A DNA stretch of 44,106 nt from Gemmatimonadota bacterium (GCA_013043565.1 JABDNZ010000465.1:1-44106), one strand, 5' to 3'; shown: positions 9,496 to 19,378, counted from the first letter of the stretch. The notes: generated by a model from the letters alone, not told the origin. Program-made: numbers and translations.

Positions 9496-9902
9496 GCTTT
9501 CTGGTCGACACCAGCGTGTGGTCCATGGCCCTCCGGCGAGACGCTCCTCCCGACCTTCCGGAAGTCCGGGCCCTGGGGTCAGCCCTAGAGTCCGGTGAGG
9601 TGGTCGTTACGACCGGCCTGGTCCTTCAAGAACTCCTGCAGGGGTTCGCTGGGCCGAAAGCGCGGGAGGCCATATTGGATAGGTTCAAGGCGCTCCCGTT
9701 CCTGGTCCCCGATCGAAGCGACTACATCGAAGCGGCGGATCTTCGAAACCAATGCAGACGCTCTGGGGTTCAGGTCGGTACCATCGACGCCCTCCTCGGG
9801 GCCTTGTGCGTGCGCAGAAACCTGAGTCTTCTCACCACCGATGTAGACTTCAAAAGGATGGCCGAGATCACGCCCCTAACGGTGTGGCCGAGTCAGGGGT
9901 GA
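9492..9902 (+). CDS. VapC-family PIN-domain toxin
   Basis: VSFLVDTSVWSMALRR...TGLVLQELLQGF...GTIDALLGALCVRRNLSLLTTDVDFKRMAEITPL; GTG start overlapping the vapB stop (GTGA). Confidence 0.9.
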   Translation: MSFLVDTSVWSMALRRDAPPDLPEVRALGSALESGEVVVTTGLVLQELLQGFAGPKAREAILDRFKALPFLVPDRSDYIEAADLRNQCRRSGVQVGTIDALLGALCVRRNLSLLTTDVDFKRMAEITPLTVWPSQG

Positions 9903-9948
9903 CGGGAATGAACCGGCATCGATCGATCCTCTTTCAGAACTGAACAAC

Positions 9949-10947
9949 ATGACAGACAGAAAGCTCAGCTGGGGCGTCATCTCCACGGCAAAGATCGGAC
10001 AAAGGGCCGTGAACCCAGCCATCCAGGCCTCGTCAAACGGCGAGCTCCTGGCCGTTGCCAGCCGGGATGCGGGCAAAGCCCGGGCCTTCGCCGAAGAAGC
10101 TGGAATCCCGACTTCCTACGGCAGCTATCAGGCCCTCCTGGACGACCCCAGCATCGACGCGGTCTACAACCCCCTTCCCAACAGTCTTCACAGGGAGTGG
10201 ACCATTCGGGCGGTTGAACAGGGGAAACACATCCTCTGCGAAAAGCCCCTGGCTCTCGATGCAGCCGAATGTAGGGAGATGGAGGCCGCCGCCGCCGCAA
10301 ACGGCGTGAAGCTCATGGAAGCGTTCATGTACCGCTTCCACCCTCGAACCGAGCGTGTGTTGGAGATGGTTCGAGAAGGCGAGGTGGGAGACATACGGCA
10401 GATCCGAAGCTCCTTCACCTTCCCCCTGGACCGGCCCGACGACATCCGATGGGATCGGGAGCTCGGAGGCGGAGCCCTCATGGACGTGGGCTGCTACTGC
10501 ATAAACGTCAGCCGAACCCTGGCTAGACGGGAACCGGTGGAGGTCCGAGCCATGGCGAACTTCCGGGACGGCGGGGTGGATCAGCAAATGGCAGGGAGTC
10601 TGCGTTTCGAAGACGGACTCCTGGCTCACTTCGACTGTGCCCTGACCATGGACCGGACGGAGGTCTACCACCTCCTGGGTACCGACGGTCACATCCGAAT
10701 CCTGGACGCCTTCGTTCCAGGAACCGAGGACGTCGTCATCGAACGGTTCGACGCCGAAGACAACCTCACCCCCATCTCCGTCCCGGGCGGCGACGAATAC
10801 CGTCTCATGGTGGAGCACTTCGCAGACGCCGTGTTGAACGACGGCCCCCTCCGGTACTCTCCGGAGGAGGCCGCTCTGAACATGAAAGTCATCGAGGCGC
10901 TCTACGAATCCGCCCGAAACGAAGGGGAGGTGGTGGCCGTCGATTGA
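9949..10947 (+). CDS. Gfo/Idh/MocA-family NAD(P)-dependent oxidoreductase
   Basis: WGVISTAKIGQRAVNPAIQAS, AVYNPLPNSLHREWTIRAVEQGKHILCEKPLA, ELGGGALMDVGCYCIN. Confidence 0.93.
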   Translation: MTDRKLSWGVISTAKIGQRAVNPAIQASSNGELLAVASRDAGKARAFAEEAGIPTSYGSYQALLDDPSIDAVYNPLPNSLHREWTIRAVEQGKHILCEKPLALDAAECREMEAAAAANGVKLMEAFMYRFHPRTERVLEMVREGEVGDIRQIRSSFTFPLDRPDDIRWDRELGGGALMDVGCYCINVSRTLARREPVEVRAMANFRDGGVDQQMAGSLRFEDGLLAHFDCALTMDRTEVYHLLGTDGHIRILDAFVPGTEDVVIERFDAEDNLTPISVPGGDEYRLMVEHFADAVLNDGPLRYSPEEAALNMKVIEALYESARNEGEVVAVD

Positions 10948-10981
10948 CGGGGATGAGTCCCGTTCCCGCTGGGCTCAATAC

Positions 10982-11245
10982 CTAGGACAGAGCCTTGCCA
11001 ATCTCAGCATCTTCCACCACGGCGTAGACCTCCTGGTCCACCAGGTCCGCCCAGGCGAGGATGAACTTCGAAAGCGCCACGGGGTCATCGGCCTCGATCA
11101 GGCTGAACCCGTCGCCGTTTCCCATCTGATGCCAGCGACCGAGCATGGTAACCCCTTCTGGGGCTTGGGGGTCGTTCGTCGTGAAACGCTCGACCGCGGC
11201 GGCGAAGTTCTCTTCTTTGATGCTCCAACGGGTGATGTACTTCAT
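10982..11245 (-). CDS. DUF3303-like small protein
   Basis: MKYITRWSIKEENFAAAVERFTTNDPQAPEGVTMLGRWHQMGNGDGFSLIEADDPVALSKFILAWADLVDQEVYAVVED. Confidence 0.75.
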   Translation of the reverse strand: MKYITRWSIKEENFAAAVERFTTNDPQAPEGVTMLGRWHQMGNGDGFSLIEADDPVALSKFILAWADLVDQEVYAVVEDAEIGKALS

Positions 11246-11532
11246 TGCGGGACTCCTTGTTGGATGTGCGGCGCGCGGACCGGTTCAAGGGCGGATTGCG
11301 CCGCCGGACCTCCAGGGAAGTCATGACAGAAACCGTCGAGTTGTTATGGTGGGTGCCGAGGCCCAATTAGCACCGGACGGGGGTTAAGTGTCAAGGACTA
11401 GACCGCATGGCCATGGCGAGGGCCTACTTTTTCCTTGCCCCCCTCAACCCATCAACGCAGCTTGCACGCATACCTCTTTAATCAGGTCACGTATATGGGG
11501 GGCCGCGGGCTCCCCCAATTCTGGAGGTGTCT

Positions 11533-11934
11533 ATGCTGAAGAGTGCTAGTCCGTTCTGGCCGGTGGGAGTTGTGCTGGTTTTGATGGGAACGGTGGTTCT
11601 CGGGTTTTCCGCACCTGACGGCCAGGAGCGAGTAGAGCATAGGGTGAACATCACGGGGTCCGAAGACGCTCCAAGGGCTGCCCCGGAGACAATTCAGGTC
11701 CGGCGTGGAGATTTCATCAGTTGGGATAACCCATACGGTCCGGGGGTCAGGGTGGTGATTACGCCCGCCGACACCATCTCCTATCCACCACGACTGATGA
11801 TATACGTGAAGGGTAGGCAACGGATCAAATTGATGCCTAACGTGACCCCGGGAGTCTACAAGTACACTGTGACGGTGATGCGGGGAAACGTTGTTGTGGG
11901 CGAAGAGGACCCGCACATAGACATCAGACCCTAG
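11533..11934 (+). CDS. Hypothetical exported protein, possibly cupredoxin-like
   Basis: N-terminal hydrophobic segment; IQVRRGDFISWDNPYGPGVRVVITPAD ... GVYKYTVTVMRGNVVVGEEDPHIDI beta-rich pattern. GTG 11527 is an alternative start. Confidence 0.55.
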   Translation: MLKSASPFWPVGVVLVLMGTVVLGFSAPDGQERVEHRVNITGSEDAPRAAPETIQVRRGDFISWDNPYGPGVRVVITPADTISYPPRLMIYVKGRQRIKLMPNVTPGVYKYTVTVMRGNVVVGEEDPHIDIRP

Positions 11935-11950
11935 TTGATGGCCCGGGAGA

Positions 11951-14431
11951 TTAGCCCCCGACGAACTCCCCGCGGGAGGTATCAGTCAGTTCGATGAACC
12001 GCGGGTGATCCCATAGCTCCTCCCACCACCAGTTCGTCGGCATGCCAGCCCGGTATGACGGACTGGCCTTGAGGAAAAGCTCGAGGGCGTCTAGGGCTCC
12101 GTCCACCTCTCCCAACCGGAGGCGGGCATTGGCTTCTTGGACCCACGTCCTTGAGCCCACGGCTTCTGGGAGGGCCAGAGCCTGATGGAGCACGACTCGG
12201 GCACTGTCCGGGAGGCTGGCCCTCGCCAGCACCGCTGAAACCTGAAGAAGCTGTGGGGGCCATGACAGGCTTCTTTCGTGGGGTGGGGAGAGCCGAACCA
12301 CCTCCTCGGCCCAGTGCCAGGCCGAGTCTGGATCGGCTTCAGGACCTTCGGGACCAGCTAGGGCCGCAAGCCGGGCTGAGGCGAAGCTCGGCCTCTCCGG
12401 AAACCTCTCCCGACCCTCACCGCACCACCGATCCACGTCCGTCCATAGTTTGAGTTCCAGAGAAACGCTACAGAGTTGGAATAGGGCCCCAACAGCGCCC
12501 ATTTGGAAACGGTCGGCCTCGTAGGCCTTTTCGGACAGGACCTTTGCTTCGGCGTATCGACCTTGAGTCAAGTAAATGTCAATCAAGACGTCAAAAGCCC
12601 TGAGGCGTCCGGGATCCAAGTCCGTCGCCTTGACCAGATCCTCTTCAGCATCACGCAAAAGAGAGCCGGCTTCTCCTGGTCCGTTCACCGCAGAAGCCAG
12701 GTGTTCGAATAGGATCCCACGAAGCTCCAACGCGCCGGAATGCTCAGCCTCTTTTTCCAAGGCTCTCTCAGCGTGGCCGATCCCGACCCGAACCCAGGCC
12801 GGGTCGAACCTACCCCTTGAAGCTCCCAGGCTGGCCTGTTCCGACGCCACCCATCCCCGCTCCACAATCGGGACGATATAGGATGGGTCTGCCTCCTCCG
12901 CCATCTCCAGGATGCTATCGGCTTTCGCGAATGCTCGTGCCGCAGACACCGTGTCCCCGGATGCAGAAAGTTGAATCCCGTCGTCTCGGCACGATTCGGC
13001 CTGGAGAACCTGGTCCCAGGCGAGTTGACTGTCCGTGCCAGCCTGGAGAGCCGTGATCTCCATGCGTACACCCAACCACTCCCGAAGGCGCCGGAAAACC
13101 CTGGTGGCCAGATCCCCGGTGATGGCGTATGTGCCGCCGGCATCACCCACTACGACGTCACCGCCTATGTGGCTGAGGTCATGGGCATCGATCAATTGGA
13201 CACTGACGTTTATTCGATCGGACGCGTCCATGACCGACCCTTCCACGAAAGCGTCGATCCCGAGTTCTTCTATGGCAGAAACCGGAAGCTCGATTCCCTT
13301 GTACGGTCGCATGGCGTTAAGGGACACGACTTCCATGGTCCCAAGCTGAACGAGATGGGTCCTGACATACTCTGTAAGGTTGTTGCCCAGCGCCTCCAGC
13401 TCAGGGTCTTCACCTGCCGCGTCGAAGTAGGTCACGGCGATCCTTGCGGGCGGTCCCGGTCCAAGGGTCCCCTCTCCATCACATTGCTCCAGAACCCGGT
13501 TCCCGCCGAACAGCGCCACCATGAACAGCCCCGCCACCGCCAGCCATCGAACTGGGCGCACTCCGGTTTGTTCTCTTCCCTCCCTCAACCCGCCCACCGA
13601 TCCGCGCTCGACGGCTTGCACGAACTCGGCCGCCGTCTGATGCCGGTCGGCCGGCACCTTGGCCAGGGCCTTCTCCACCGCTGCCACCAATCCGTCCGGA
13701 AGGCCGGGCCGGACTACCTGCAGCGATGGGGGTCTCTCGTGGACATGCCGGGCCAGAACCGAAGACGGGGTGGGCCCGGTGAACGGAGGCTCCCCGGCGA
13801 GCATCTCAAAAAGAACACATCCCAAAGAGTAGATGTCGCTGCGCCCGTCGAGGGCCCCATGCCCTCCTGCCTGCTCGGGGCTCATGTAGGCCGGCGTTCC
13901 CAACGAGGCCCCTGTGCGTGTAAGGCGCTCGTCCGCCGCTTCCGCCACCGCCTGGGCCACCCCGAAGTCGGCCAGGACGGCCTGCCCCGCTTCCAGCATG
14001 ATGTTGGCGGGCTTTACGTCCCGATGGACGATGCCCTCCTCATGTGCGTAGGCCAGAGCGCCAGCGACCTCGCGAGTAATCCGCACCGCGTCGTCGACCG
14101 GGAGTTGGGTTTCCTTGGTGAGGCGAGCCCGAAGAGACTCACCTTCCACAAAGGGCATGACATAGAAGAGGTATCCGCCGGATTCCCCTGAGTCGTGGAC
14201 AGGCAGGATGTGGGGGTGGGTGAGGTTTGCCGCAGTCTTGATTTCCCAGAGGAACCGCTTAGGCCCGATGCTCCGGGCCAATTCCGGATCCAGGACTTTT
14301 ACGGCCACCCGGCGGTCATGTTTCAGATCCCGGGCAAGGTACACCCTGGCCATGCCCCCGGCGCCGATCTCCCGTTCGATGGCATAGCGATCGGCGAGGG
14401 CGGCCCTCAGGCCTTCCTCGTTATCCATCAC
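11951..14431 (-). CDS. Transmembrane Ser/Thr protein kinase with TolB/FlgO-like and TPR-like C-terminal region
   Basis: GAGGMARVYLARDLKHDRRVAVKVL, IVHRDVKPANIMLE, LADFGVAQ, GTPAYMSPEQAGG; TM segment WLAVAGLFMVALFGG. Confidence 0.93.
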   Translation of the reverse strand: MMDNEEGLRAALADRYAIEREIGAGGMARVYLARDLKHDRRVAVKVLDPELARSIGPKRFLWEIKTAANLTHPHILPVHDSGESGGYLFYVMPFVEGESLRARLTKETQLPVDDAVRITREVAGALAYAHEEGIVHRDVKPANIMLEAGQAVLADFGVAQAVAEAADERLTRTGASLGTPAYMSPEQAGGHGALDGRSDIYSLGCVLFEMLAGEPPFTGPTPSSVLARHVHERPPSLQVVRPGLPDGLVAAVEKALAKVPADRHQTAAEFVQAVERGSVGGLREGREQTGVRPVRWLAVAGLFMVALFGGNRVLEQCDGEGTLGPGPPARIAVTYFDAAGEDPELEALGNNLTEYVRTHLVQLGTMEVVSLNAMRPYKGIELPVSAIEELGIDAFVEGSVMDASDRINVSVQLIDAHDLSHIGGDVVVGDAGGTYAITGDLATRVFRRLREWLGVRMEITALQAGTDSQLAWDQVLQAESCRDDGIQLSASGDTVSAARAFAKADSILEMAEEADPSYIVPIVERGWVASEQASLGASRGRFDPAWVRVGIGHAERALEKEAEHSGALELRGILFEHLASAVNGPGEAGSLLRDAEEDLVKATDLDPGRLRAFDVLIDIYLTQGRYAEAKVLSEKAYEADRFQMGAVGALFQLCSVSLELKLWTDVDRWCGEGRERFPERPSFASARLAALAGPEGPEADPDSAWHWAEEVVRLSPPHERSLSWPPQLLQVSAVLARASLPDSARVVLHQALALPEAVGSRTWVQEANARLRLGEVDGALDALELFLKASPSYRAGMPTNWWWEELWDHPRFIELTDTSRGEFVGG

Positions 14432-14454
14432 CCGTATTCCCCTGGGAGGATAGA

Positions 14455-14472
14455 AACCGGTCCAGTCCGGTT
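14455..14472. promoter_or_regulatory. Inverted repeat in the kinase 5' leader
   Basis: AACCGG-TCCAGT-CCGGTT perfect 6-bp arms, ~24 nt upstream of the kinase start. Confidence 0.3.
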
Positions 14473-14728
14473 ATGTAATGAGGAACGATGTGATGCGGTT
14501 AAGGAATGGGCAAGGATTTCAGCCGATGCGTGCGCTTTTCGACCATTGGCCAGTCTGCGGACGGATGGGGTGAGGGGTCTAACTTGACCGAGACGGAGGG
14601 CGTTCCGGAGCTGGCCTCAATGCGCAGAGCACGGAGAGGTTAGATTTCGGCGACCGAGCAGCAGTCACTGCCCGTCGAAACACTTCATCCATCCCCGTTC
14701 AAACCAGCAAGCGAGGATCACGGTCACG

Positions 14729-15877
14729 ATGAAACGAATTACCCTACTGTCGCTATCCGTCCTTGCCGTATTGCTGGTTGCCCCGGGCCTCCTGGCCCAA
14801 GCCCGCACCTTCTCGGACACTCCCGACGTACTTCTGGGCCTGAAAGAGGATCGCTCCCCGTCCATGACCTTCGTGGATGTGGAGGGCGACGGCGACCTGG
14901 ACGTCATCGTGGCCAACGGACGGCATTGGCCCCAGCAAAACGAGGTATTCCTCAATAACGGACAGGGCCGCTTCACGCTCGGGTACCCCTTGGGCCCGGA
15001 GCTGAGCACGACCTACAAGGTTCCCGCAGGGGACCTGGACTGGGATGGATATCCGGACGTGGTGGTGGCCAACGACCTGGCGCCGAACCAGATCTACCTG
15101 AACGACGGGCTGGGCCGATTTCTGCTGGCCGGGGCCCTGGGACCGGAGGTGGAGTCGACCCGAGGTGTCTTCCTGGCCGACCTGAATGGCGACAGCCTGT
15201 TGGACGCCCTGGTGACAAACAGAGGCATGGAAAACGGGATCTACCTGAACATGGGTGGTGGGGAATTCGGCCCCAAGCGTGGCTTCGGGACGTCCGACGA
15301 CTCCACTATCTCTCTGGCTGTAGCCGACGTGAACCGGGACGGTTACCCCGACCTCGTTCTGGCCAACCGGGACGGGCAGCCCAACGCCGTGTACCTGGGG
15401 GACTCGGACCTGAGCTTCGCTGAATCGCTCCCCTATGGAACCGGCTCCGACGAAACCAGGGCGGTGGCCGTGGCCGACATGAATGGAGACGGCCATCTGG
15501 ACCTGGTTACAGCCAACATCGGCGAACCGAACGGCGTGTATTTCGGGGACGGAACGGGCCAGTTCGACGGAGGTGTTTCCGTCGGAGATGAGGCCCAGGG
15601 AGAAGCGACCGAGCAGAGCTACTCGGTGGTGGTCACCGACATGGACCGGGACGGCGATCAGGACATCGTGATTGGAAACGTCCGGGCCCGGAACGCTGTG
15701 TACTTCAACGACGGGACCGGGAGGCGGTACTCGGTGGTGAGGTTCGGCCGAGAGGCCGACGTCACGTACGGGGTCGCCGTGGGCGACGTGAACGGAGACG
15801 GCTACCCGGACATCGGCGTGGCGAACTCCGACGGGTTGAACGGGATTCACCTGAATCGTTCGGCGGGGGCTGGGTAA
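14729..15877 (+). CDS. FG-GAP/VCBS-repeat secreted beta-propeller-like protein
   Basis: Repeated DxDxDGxxD blades (VDVEGDGDLDVIVAN, DLDWDGYPDVVVAN, DVNRDGYPDLVLAN, DMNGDGHLDLVTAN, DVNGDGYPDIGVAN); signal peptide. Confidence 0.92.
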   Translation: MKRITLLSLSVLAVLLVAPGLLAQARTFSDTPDVLLGLKEDRSPSMTFVDVEGDGDLDVIVANGRHWPQQNEVFLNNGQGRFTLGYPLGPELSTTYKVPAGDLDWDGYPDVVVANDLAPNQIYLNDGLGRFLLAGALGPEVESTRGVFLADLNGDSLLDALVTNRGMENGIYLNMGGGEFGPKRGFGTSDDSTISLAVADVNRDGYPDLVLANRDGQPNAVYLGDSDLSFAESLPYGTGSDETRAVAVADMNGDGHLDLVTANIGEPNGVYFGDGTGQFDGGVSVGDEAQGEATEQSYSVVVTDMDRDGDQDIVIGNVRARNAVYFNDGTGRRYSVVRFGREADVTYGVAVGDVNGDGYPDIGVANSDGLNGIHLNRSAGAG

Positions 15878-15990
15878 CGGGGGTCCCCGGGCGGGTTGCG
15901 GCCTAGGAGACTGGCCGGGTTGCGGCCCCATCCTCCGGCCTTCATGCTTGCTGGAGAACGGAATCCAGCTCTTCAGCGGAAGGCCCTTTC

Positions 15991-16935
15991 ATGATGTTCC
16001 TTCGCCGCCCCGTCGCAGCCGTCGCCGTCGCCCTCACCACTATCCTGGGCCTCGGATCGCCGGCCATGGCCCAGACCAGCCCGGTCTGGGGCCAGACAAA
16101 AGTCAAGAATTACCTACCCCATATGACCGTGCCGGAGGTCCAGGATCTTCTCACCCGCACCGACATGGTCATCATTCCCGTGGGATCCATCGAGCAGCAT
16201 GGCCTCCATCTCCCCACGGGAACGGACATCATCAGCGGCATCGAGCGAGCCAAGCTCATCGCGGCCCAAACCGATGTTCTGGTGGCACCCATCCTTTTCC
16301 TGGGCCAATCCCCTTACCACATGGAGTTCGAGGGGACCATCACATTGTCGTCGGAGACGATTCAGCAGGTGATGGTGGAAGCTGTGGAGAGCCTCTTACG
16401 CCACGGGTTCAAGCGCTTTCTGTTCCTGAGTGCCCACGGGGGGAATGCTGCTGCCACCACCTTCATCGTGGACCGCATCAACCAGGAGACCCCGGGGATC
16501 GCCGTGGACCTCGGGTCGGCCATCGGTCCGTTCAGGGAACGTGAAAGGTTGGCGGGAATCCCCGACCCCGGGCTTTTCGACCGGCATGCCGGGGTCAGCG
16601 AAACCTCCCGGGCTCTATACCTCATGCCCGACCTGGTCGATCTGGAGGCTGCCGTCCCTGCCCAGCTGACCCTCCCGGATCACATGGAGGCCATGCTTCC
16701 GGAGGTCATCGCGGGGGACCCCACGGCCCTGAAGGTTTTCCTGGCCGAGGGGCTCAAGGACTCGAAGACGGGCAAGGGCACATCGGCTGCCGAGATGTCC
16801 ACCACCGGCGTCTGGGGCGTCCGGGACCCCAAGGAGGCGACCCTCGAACAGGGCCGCATCGAGACCGAGGTCTACGTGGACGCGGCCGTGAAGTTCATCG
16901 AGCGGTGGAAGGAGCTACGGCCCCTGGGGGGGTAG
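15991..16935 (+). CDS. Creatininase-family amidohydrolase-like protein, exported
   Basis: MVIIPVGSIEQHGLHLPTGTDIISG, FLSAHGGNAAATTFI, HAGVSETSRALYLMPDLV. Confidence 0.9.
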   Translation: MMFLRRPVAAVAVALTTILGLGSPAMAQTSPVWGQTKVKNYLPHMTVPEVQDLLTRTDMVIIPVGSIEQHGLHLPTGTDIISGIERAKLIAAQTDVLVAPILFLGQSPYHMEFEGTITLSSETIQQVMVEAVESLLRHGFKRFLFLSAHGGNAAATTFIVDRINQETPGIAVDLGSAIGPFRERERLAGIPDPGLFDRHAGVSETSRALYLMPDLVDLEAAVPAQLTLPDHMEAMLPEVIAGDPTALKVFLAEGLKDSKTGKGTSAAEMSTTGVWGVRDPKEATLEQGRIETEVYVDAAVKFIERWKELRPLGG

Positions 16936-17041
16936 GGGCGGGACTCCCCCGACCATCGTCTCGGCATTCGGCCCGACAACGTTCCTAGCTTAAGGGGCAG
17001 TCACAAGAATATAGATCTGCTTCCCACTCCCGGAGTTTCTC

Positions 17042-18862
17042 ATGAAGACTAGACTCCTCGAAGTGCGACTTAACGTGCTATTCAGGGGGCTGGGCCTCGC
17101 GTTTCTCCTGACCCACCTGGCCCCCATGCCAGAGGGGCTTGGGGCAGCCGGGGCACAGGTGACACAGTCGCCCAGCCCTCTCTCGGACATGCCCGTCAGG
17201 GAGGTCACGGTCTTCAAGGACGGTCATGCCTTCGTGCTCCATAGCGGCACCGTGCCTGTGAACCGCGATGGAGATGTGATCCTGGACTATCTCCCCAGGC
17301 CGGTGATCGGCACCTTTTGGCCGTTTTCCTCGGACAACCGGGCTCGGCTCACCTCCGTGGTGGCGGATCGACACCGAGTGTCGGTGGACAGGACGGCCAT
17401 CACCCTGCGGGAGCTCATGGAGGCCAACGTGGGCAGGGCGGTCATCATCCGAGAGCAAGGGCCTTCCGGCGTCATGGAGTATCCGGCGACGATTCTCGAC
17501 GTTCCGGCACAGAGCGCGGACGAACAGGAAACCCTGGACCCCACGGGTCCGGGGGGGCGGGTGGAGGTAAAGGGAAACATCGTTCTGCTCCAGACGGCGT
17601 CGGAGGTCAAGGTCGTCGCTATTGAACGCATCCTGGGCCTGGGTTTTCCGGACAATTATGACGGGCTCCTCCCCCGGGGGGAGTTTCGGGGCATGCTCAC
17701 TCTGAACCTGGACTGGGGCGGCGGTACCGGGCGAGATGCTGACGTTGGCCTCCTCTACCTTCAGAGGGGCATCCGCTGGATCCCGAACTACAAGGTGGAG
17801 ATCGACGGGGACGGACGGGCAGTGGTGAGGCTCCAGGCCACGCTCGTCAATGAGCTCGCCGACCTGGATGACGTCACCACCCACCTGGTCATCGGTGTGC
17901 CTCGCTTCGTCTTCCAGGATACGCCGGACCCCATGGCTCTTCAGGAAACCGCCGCCGAGCTTTCCCAGTACTTCCGACAGGGAAGCCAGACCGCCCAGGG
18001 ATTCTCCAATGCCCTGATGACGCAGGTGGGCTTCGCCTATGAGGCGGAGGGACTTCGCCAGGACATGGCCCCTGCGGGTCCGGGTGGCGAAACCGGGCCC
18101 GAGGTCGTTGGCTCCGCCGAAAACGAGGACCTCTTCGTCTTCACCGTGGAGCACGTGACTCTGAAAAAGGGCCAGCGAATGGTGCTTCCGGTAGCCGAGT
18201 ACGAGATGGACTACCGGGACGTGTTCGCCCTGAGCATTCCCTTCACGCCTCCCCCGGAAGTGTGGCGAAACTTCAACGCTGGCCGACAATCGGAAATGGC
18301 CCAAATCCTCGGCGCTCCGAAGGTCATGCATAAAATCCGCCTCACCAACGACGGCGACCATCCTCTTACCACCGCCCCAGCCCTCATCCTGGCCAACGAT
18401 CGCCTTCTGGCTCAGGGGATGATGCGGTACGCCGCTCCCGGGGCCGAGGTGGACCTGGAGATCACGAACGCGGTGGACATTCAGGTCAAGAAGAAGGACA
18501 ACGAAACCGGTCGGGTGCCCAACGCCACGGTCTGGCAGGGGGACCAGTACGGGCGAGTCGACCTGGGCGGGACCATCACCCTCACCAGTTACCGGGACGA
18601 ACCGCTGACCGTAGAGGTGGTTCGCCATGTGCTGGGGAATGTCGTGTCTGCGGCCCGGGACGGTGAGATCGAGATGGTGAATCTGTTCGAAGATCCCTCA
18701 TTCTCTCAGGGCGCAGGACCCTTTCCCACCTGGTGGGGGTGGTTTTCCTGGCCCTGGTGGTGGCACCACTTCAACTCGGTGGGGCGGATTACCTGGACCG
18801 TGGACTTGGAGCCTTCTGAGCCGATGGAACTGGCCTACACCTGGAACTACTTCTGGAGGTGA
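17042..18862 (+). CDS. DUF4139-like exported protein
   Basis: VREVTVFKDGHAFVLHSGTVPV N-terminal pattern; RGIRWIPNYKVEIDGDGRAVVRLQATLVNELADLDDVTTHLVIGVPRF. Confidence 0.65.
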   Translation: MKTRLLEVRLNVLFRGLGLAFLLTHLAPMPEGLGAAGAQVTQSPSPLSDMPVREVTVFKDGHAFVLHSGTVPVNRDGDVILDYLPRPVIGTFWPFSSDNRARLTSVVADRHRVSVDRTAITLRELMEANVGRAVIIREQGPSGVMEYPATILDVPAQSADEQETLDPTGPGGRVEVKGNIVLLQTASEVKVVAIERILGLGFPDNYDGLLPRGEFRGMLTLNLDWGGGTGRDADVGLLYLQRGIRWIPNYKVEIDGDGRAVVRLQATLVNELADLDDVTTHLVIGVPRFVFQDTPDPMALQETAAELSQYFRQGSQTAQGFSNALMTQVGFAYEAEGLRQDMAPAGPGGETGPEVVGSAENEDLFVFTVEHVTLKKGQRMVLPVAEYEMDYRDVFALSIPFTPPPEVWRNFNAGRQSEMAQILGAPKVMHKIRLTNDGDHPLTTAPALILANDRLLAQGMMRYAAPGAEVDLEITNAVDIQVKKKDNETGRVPNATVWQGDQYGRVDLGGTITLTSYRDEPLTVEVVRHVLGNVVSAARDGEIEMVNLFEDPSFSQGAGPFPTWWGWFSWPWWWHHFNSVGRITWTVDLEPSEPMELAYTWNYFWR

Positions 18863-18918
18863 CGTCCCCAGGAGACACGCTGGTGCTTCTTTTTACTGGG
18901 AGGGGTGCGCCCCATCCA

Positions 18919-19266
18919 CTATGTCAAAGCGTCCGCCAGGATATCCGGGTTGAACCCGACCACCAGGACTGAGCCCTTCCGGATGGCCGGCGCTCTGAGC
19001 TTCCCCGAGCGCCCCATGATCAGACCAAGAACCTCGTCGTCGGGGGGGCGGGCCTTGGCCATGTCGAAGTGGATCGTCTTCTTACCCTTGGCCACGTACA
19101 GATCCTTGATCCCCTTCATAAGGGCCAGGGCCCCTTCCGCGTCGATGGCGTCCTTGGCGTTCTGAACCTCGCCGTCACGGATGTCGTTCTGCGCAAGAAA
19201 CTCTTGCGTGCGTTTGCAGCTCTTTCAGCCAGGGCGGTGATACCGCCATTCAAGAGTACCGGACAT
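18919..19266 (-). CDS. Candidate selenoprotein, ArsC/thioredoxin-fold family (in-frame UGA = Sec at codon 14)
   Basis: Manual translation through TGA (19225-19227): MSGTLEWRYHRPG-U-KSCKRTQEFLAQNDIRDGEVQNAKDAIDAEGALALMKGIKDLYVAKGKKTIHFDMAKARPPDDEVLGLIMGRSGKLRAPAIRKGSVLVVGFNPDILADALT (115 aa). UxxC redox motif, SD GGAG 6 nt before ATG, SECIS-like hairpin downstream of UGA. Confidence 0.8.
19189..19219 (-). promoter_or_regulatory. selCys: Candidate bacterial SECIS element
   Basis: mRNA: CUG-CAAACGCA-CGCAAGA-GUU-UCUUGCG-CAG; perfect 7-bp stem (19192-19208), loop G 24 nt after the UGA. Confidence 0.65.
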
Positions 19267-19378
19267 TAGAAACTCCGAGTTGAGTCAGCGGGGCAGGGAT
19301 TAGTAACTGATCTCCCGGTCCAGAACAAACGTCCCCGCTTTCAATGTGCGGGTCGGATCACTTTGGAGAGTCAGCACC

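Noticed and set aside
10945-10982. Small ACGGGG/TCCCGT hairpin between convergent genes
   Set aside because: Six-pair stem including one G-T pair, without a U-tract; too weak to call a terminator.
15892-15927. 12-bp direct repeat CGGGTTGCGGCC (24-bp spacing) between the VCBS and creatininase genes
   Set aside because: Short GC-rich repeat in only two copies; likely chance or minor slippage.
18919-19119. Minus-strand ORF taken as a complete 66-aa gene
   Set aside because: ATG 19119 lies inside a longer ArsC-like frame that would lose its catalytic motif; a start with SD exists at 19266, with only a UGA between.
19069-19269. Plus-strand 66-aa ORF MDRLLTLGHVQILDPLHKGQ...
   Set aside because: Antisense to the selenoprotein candidate, with no recognisable motif; the minus-strand reading is far better supported.
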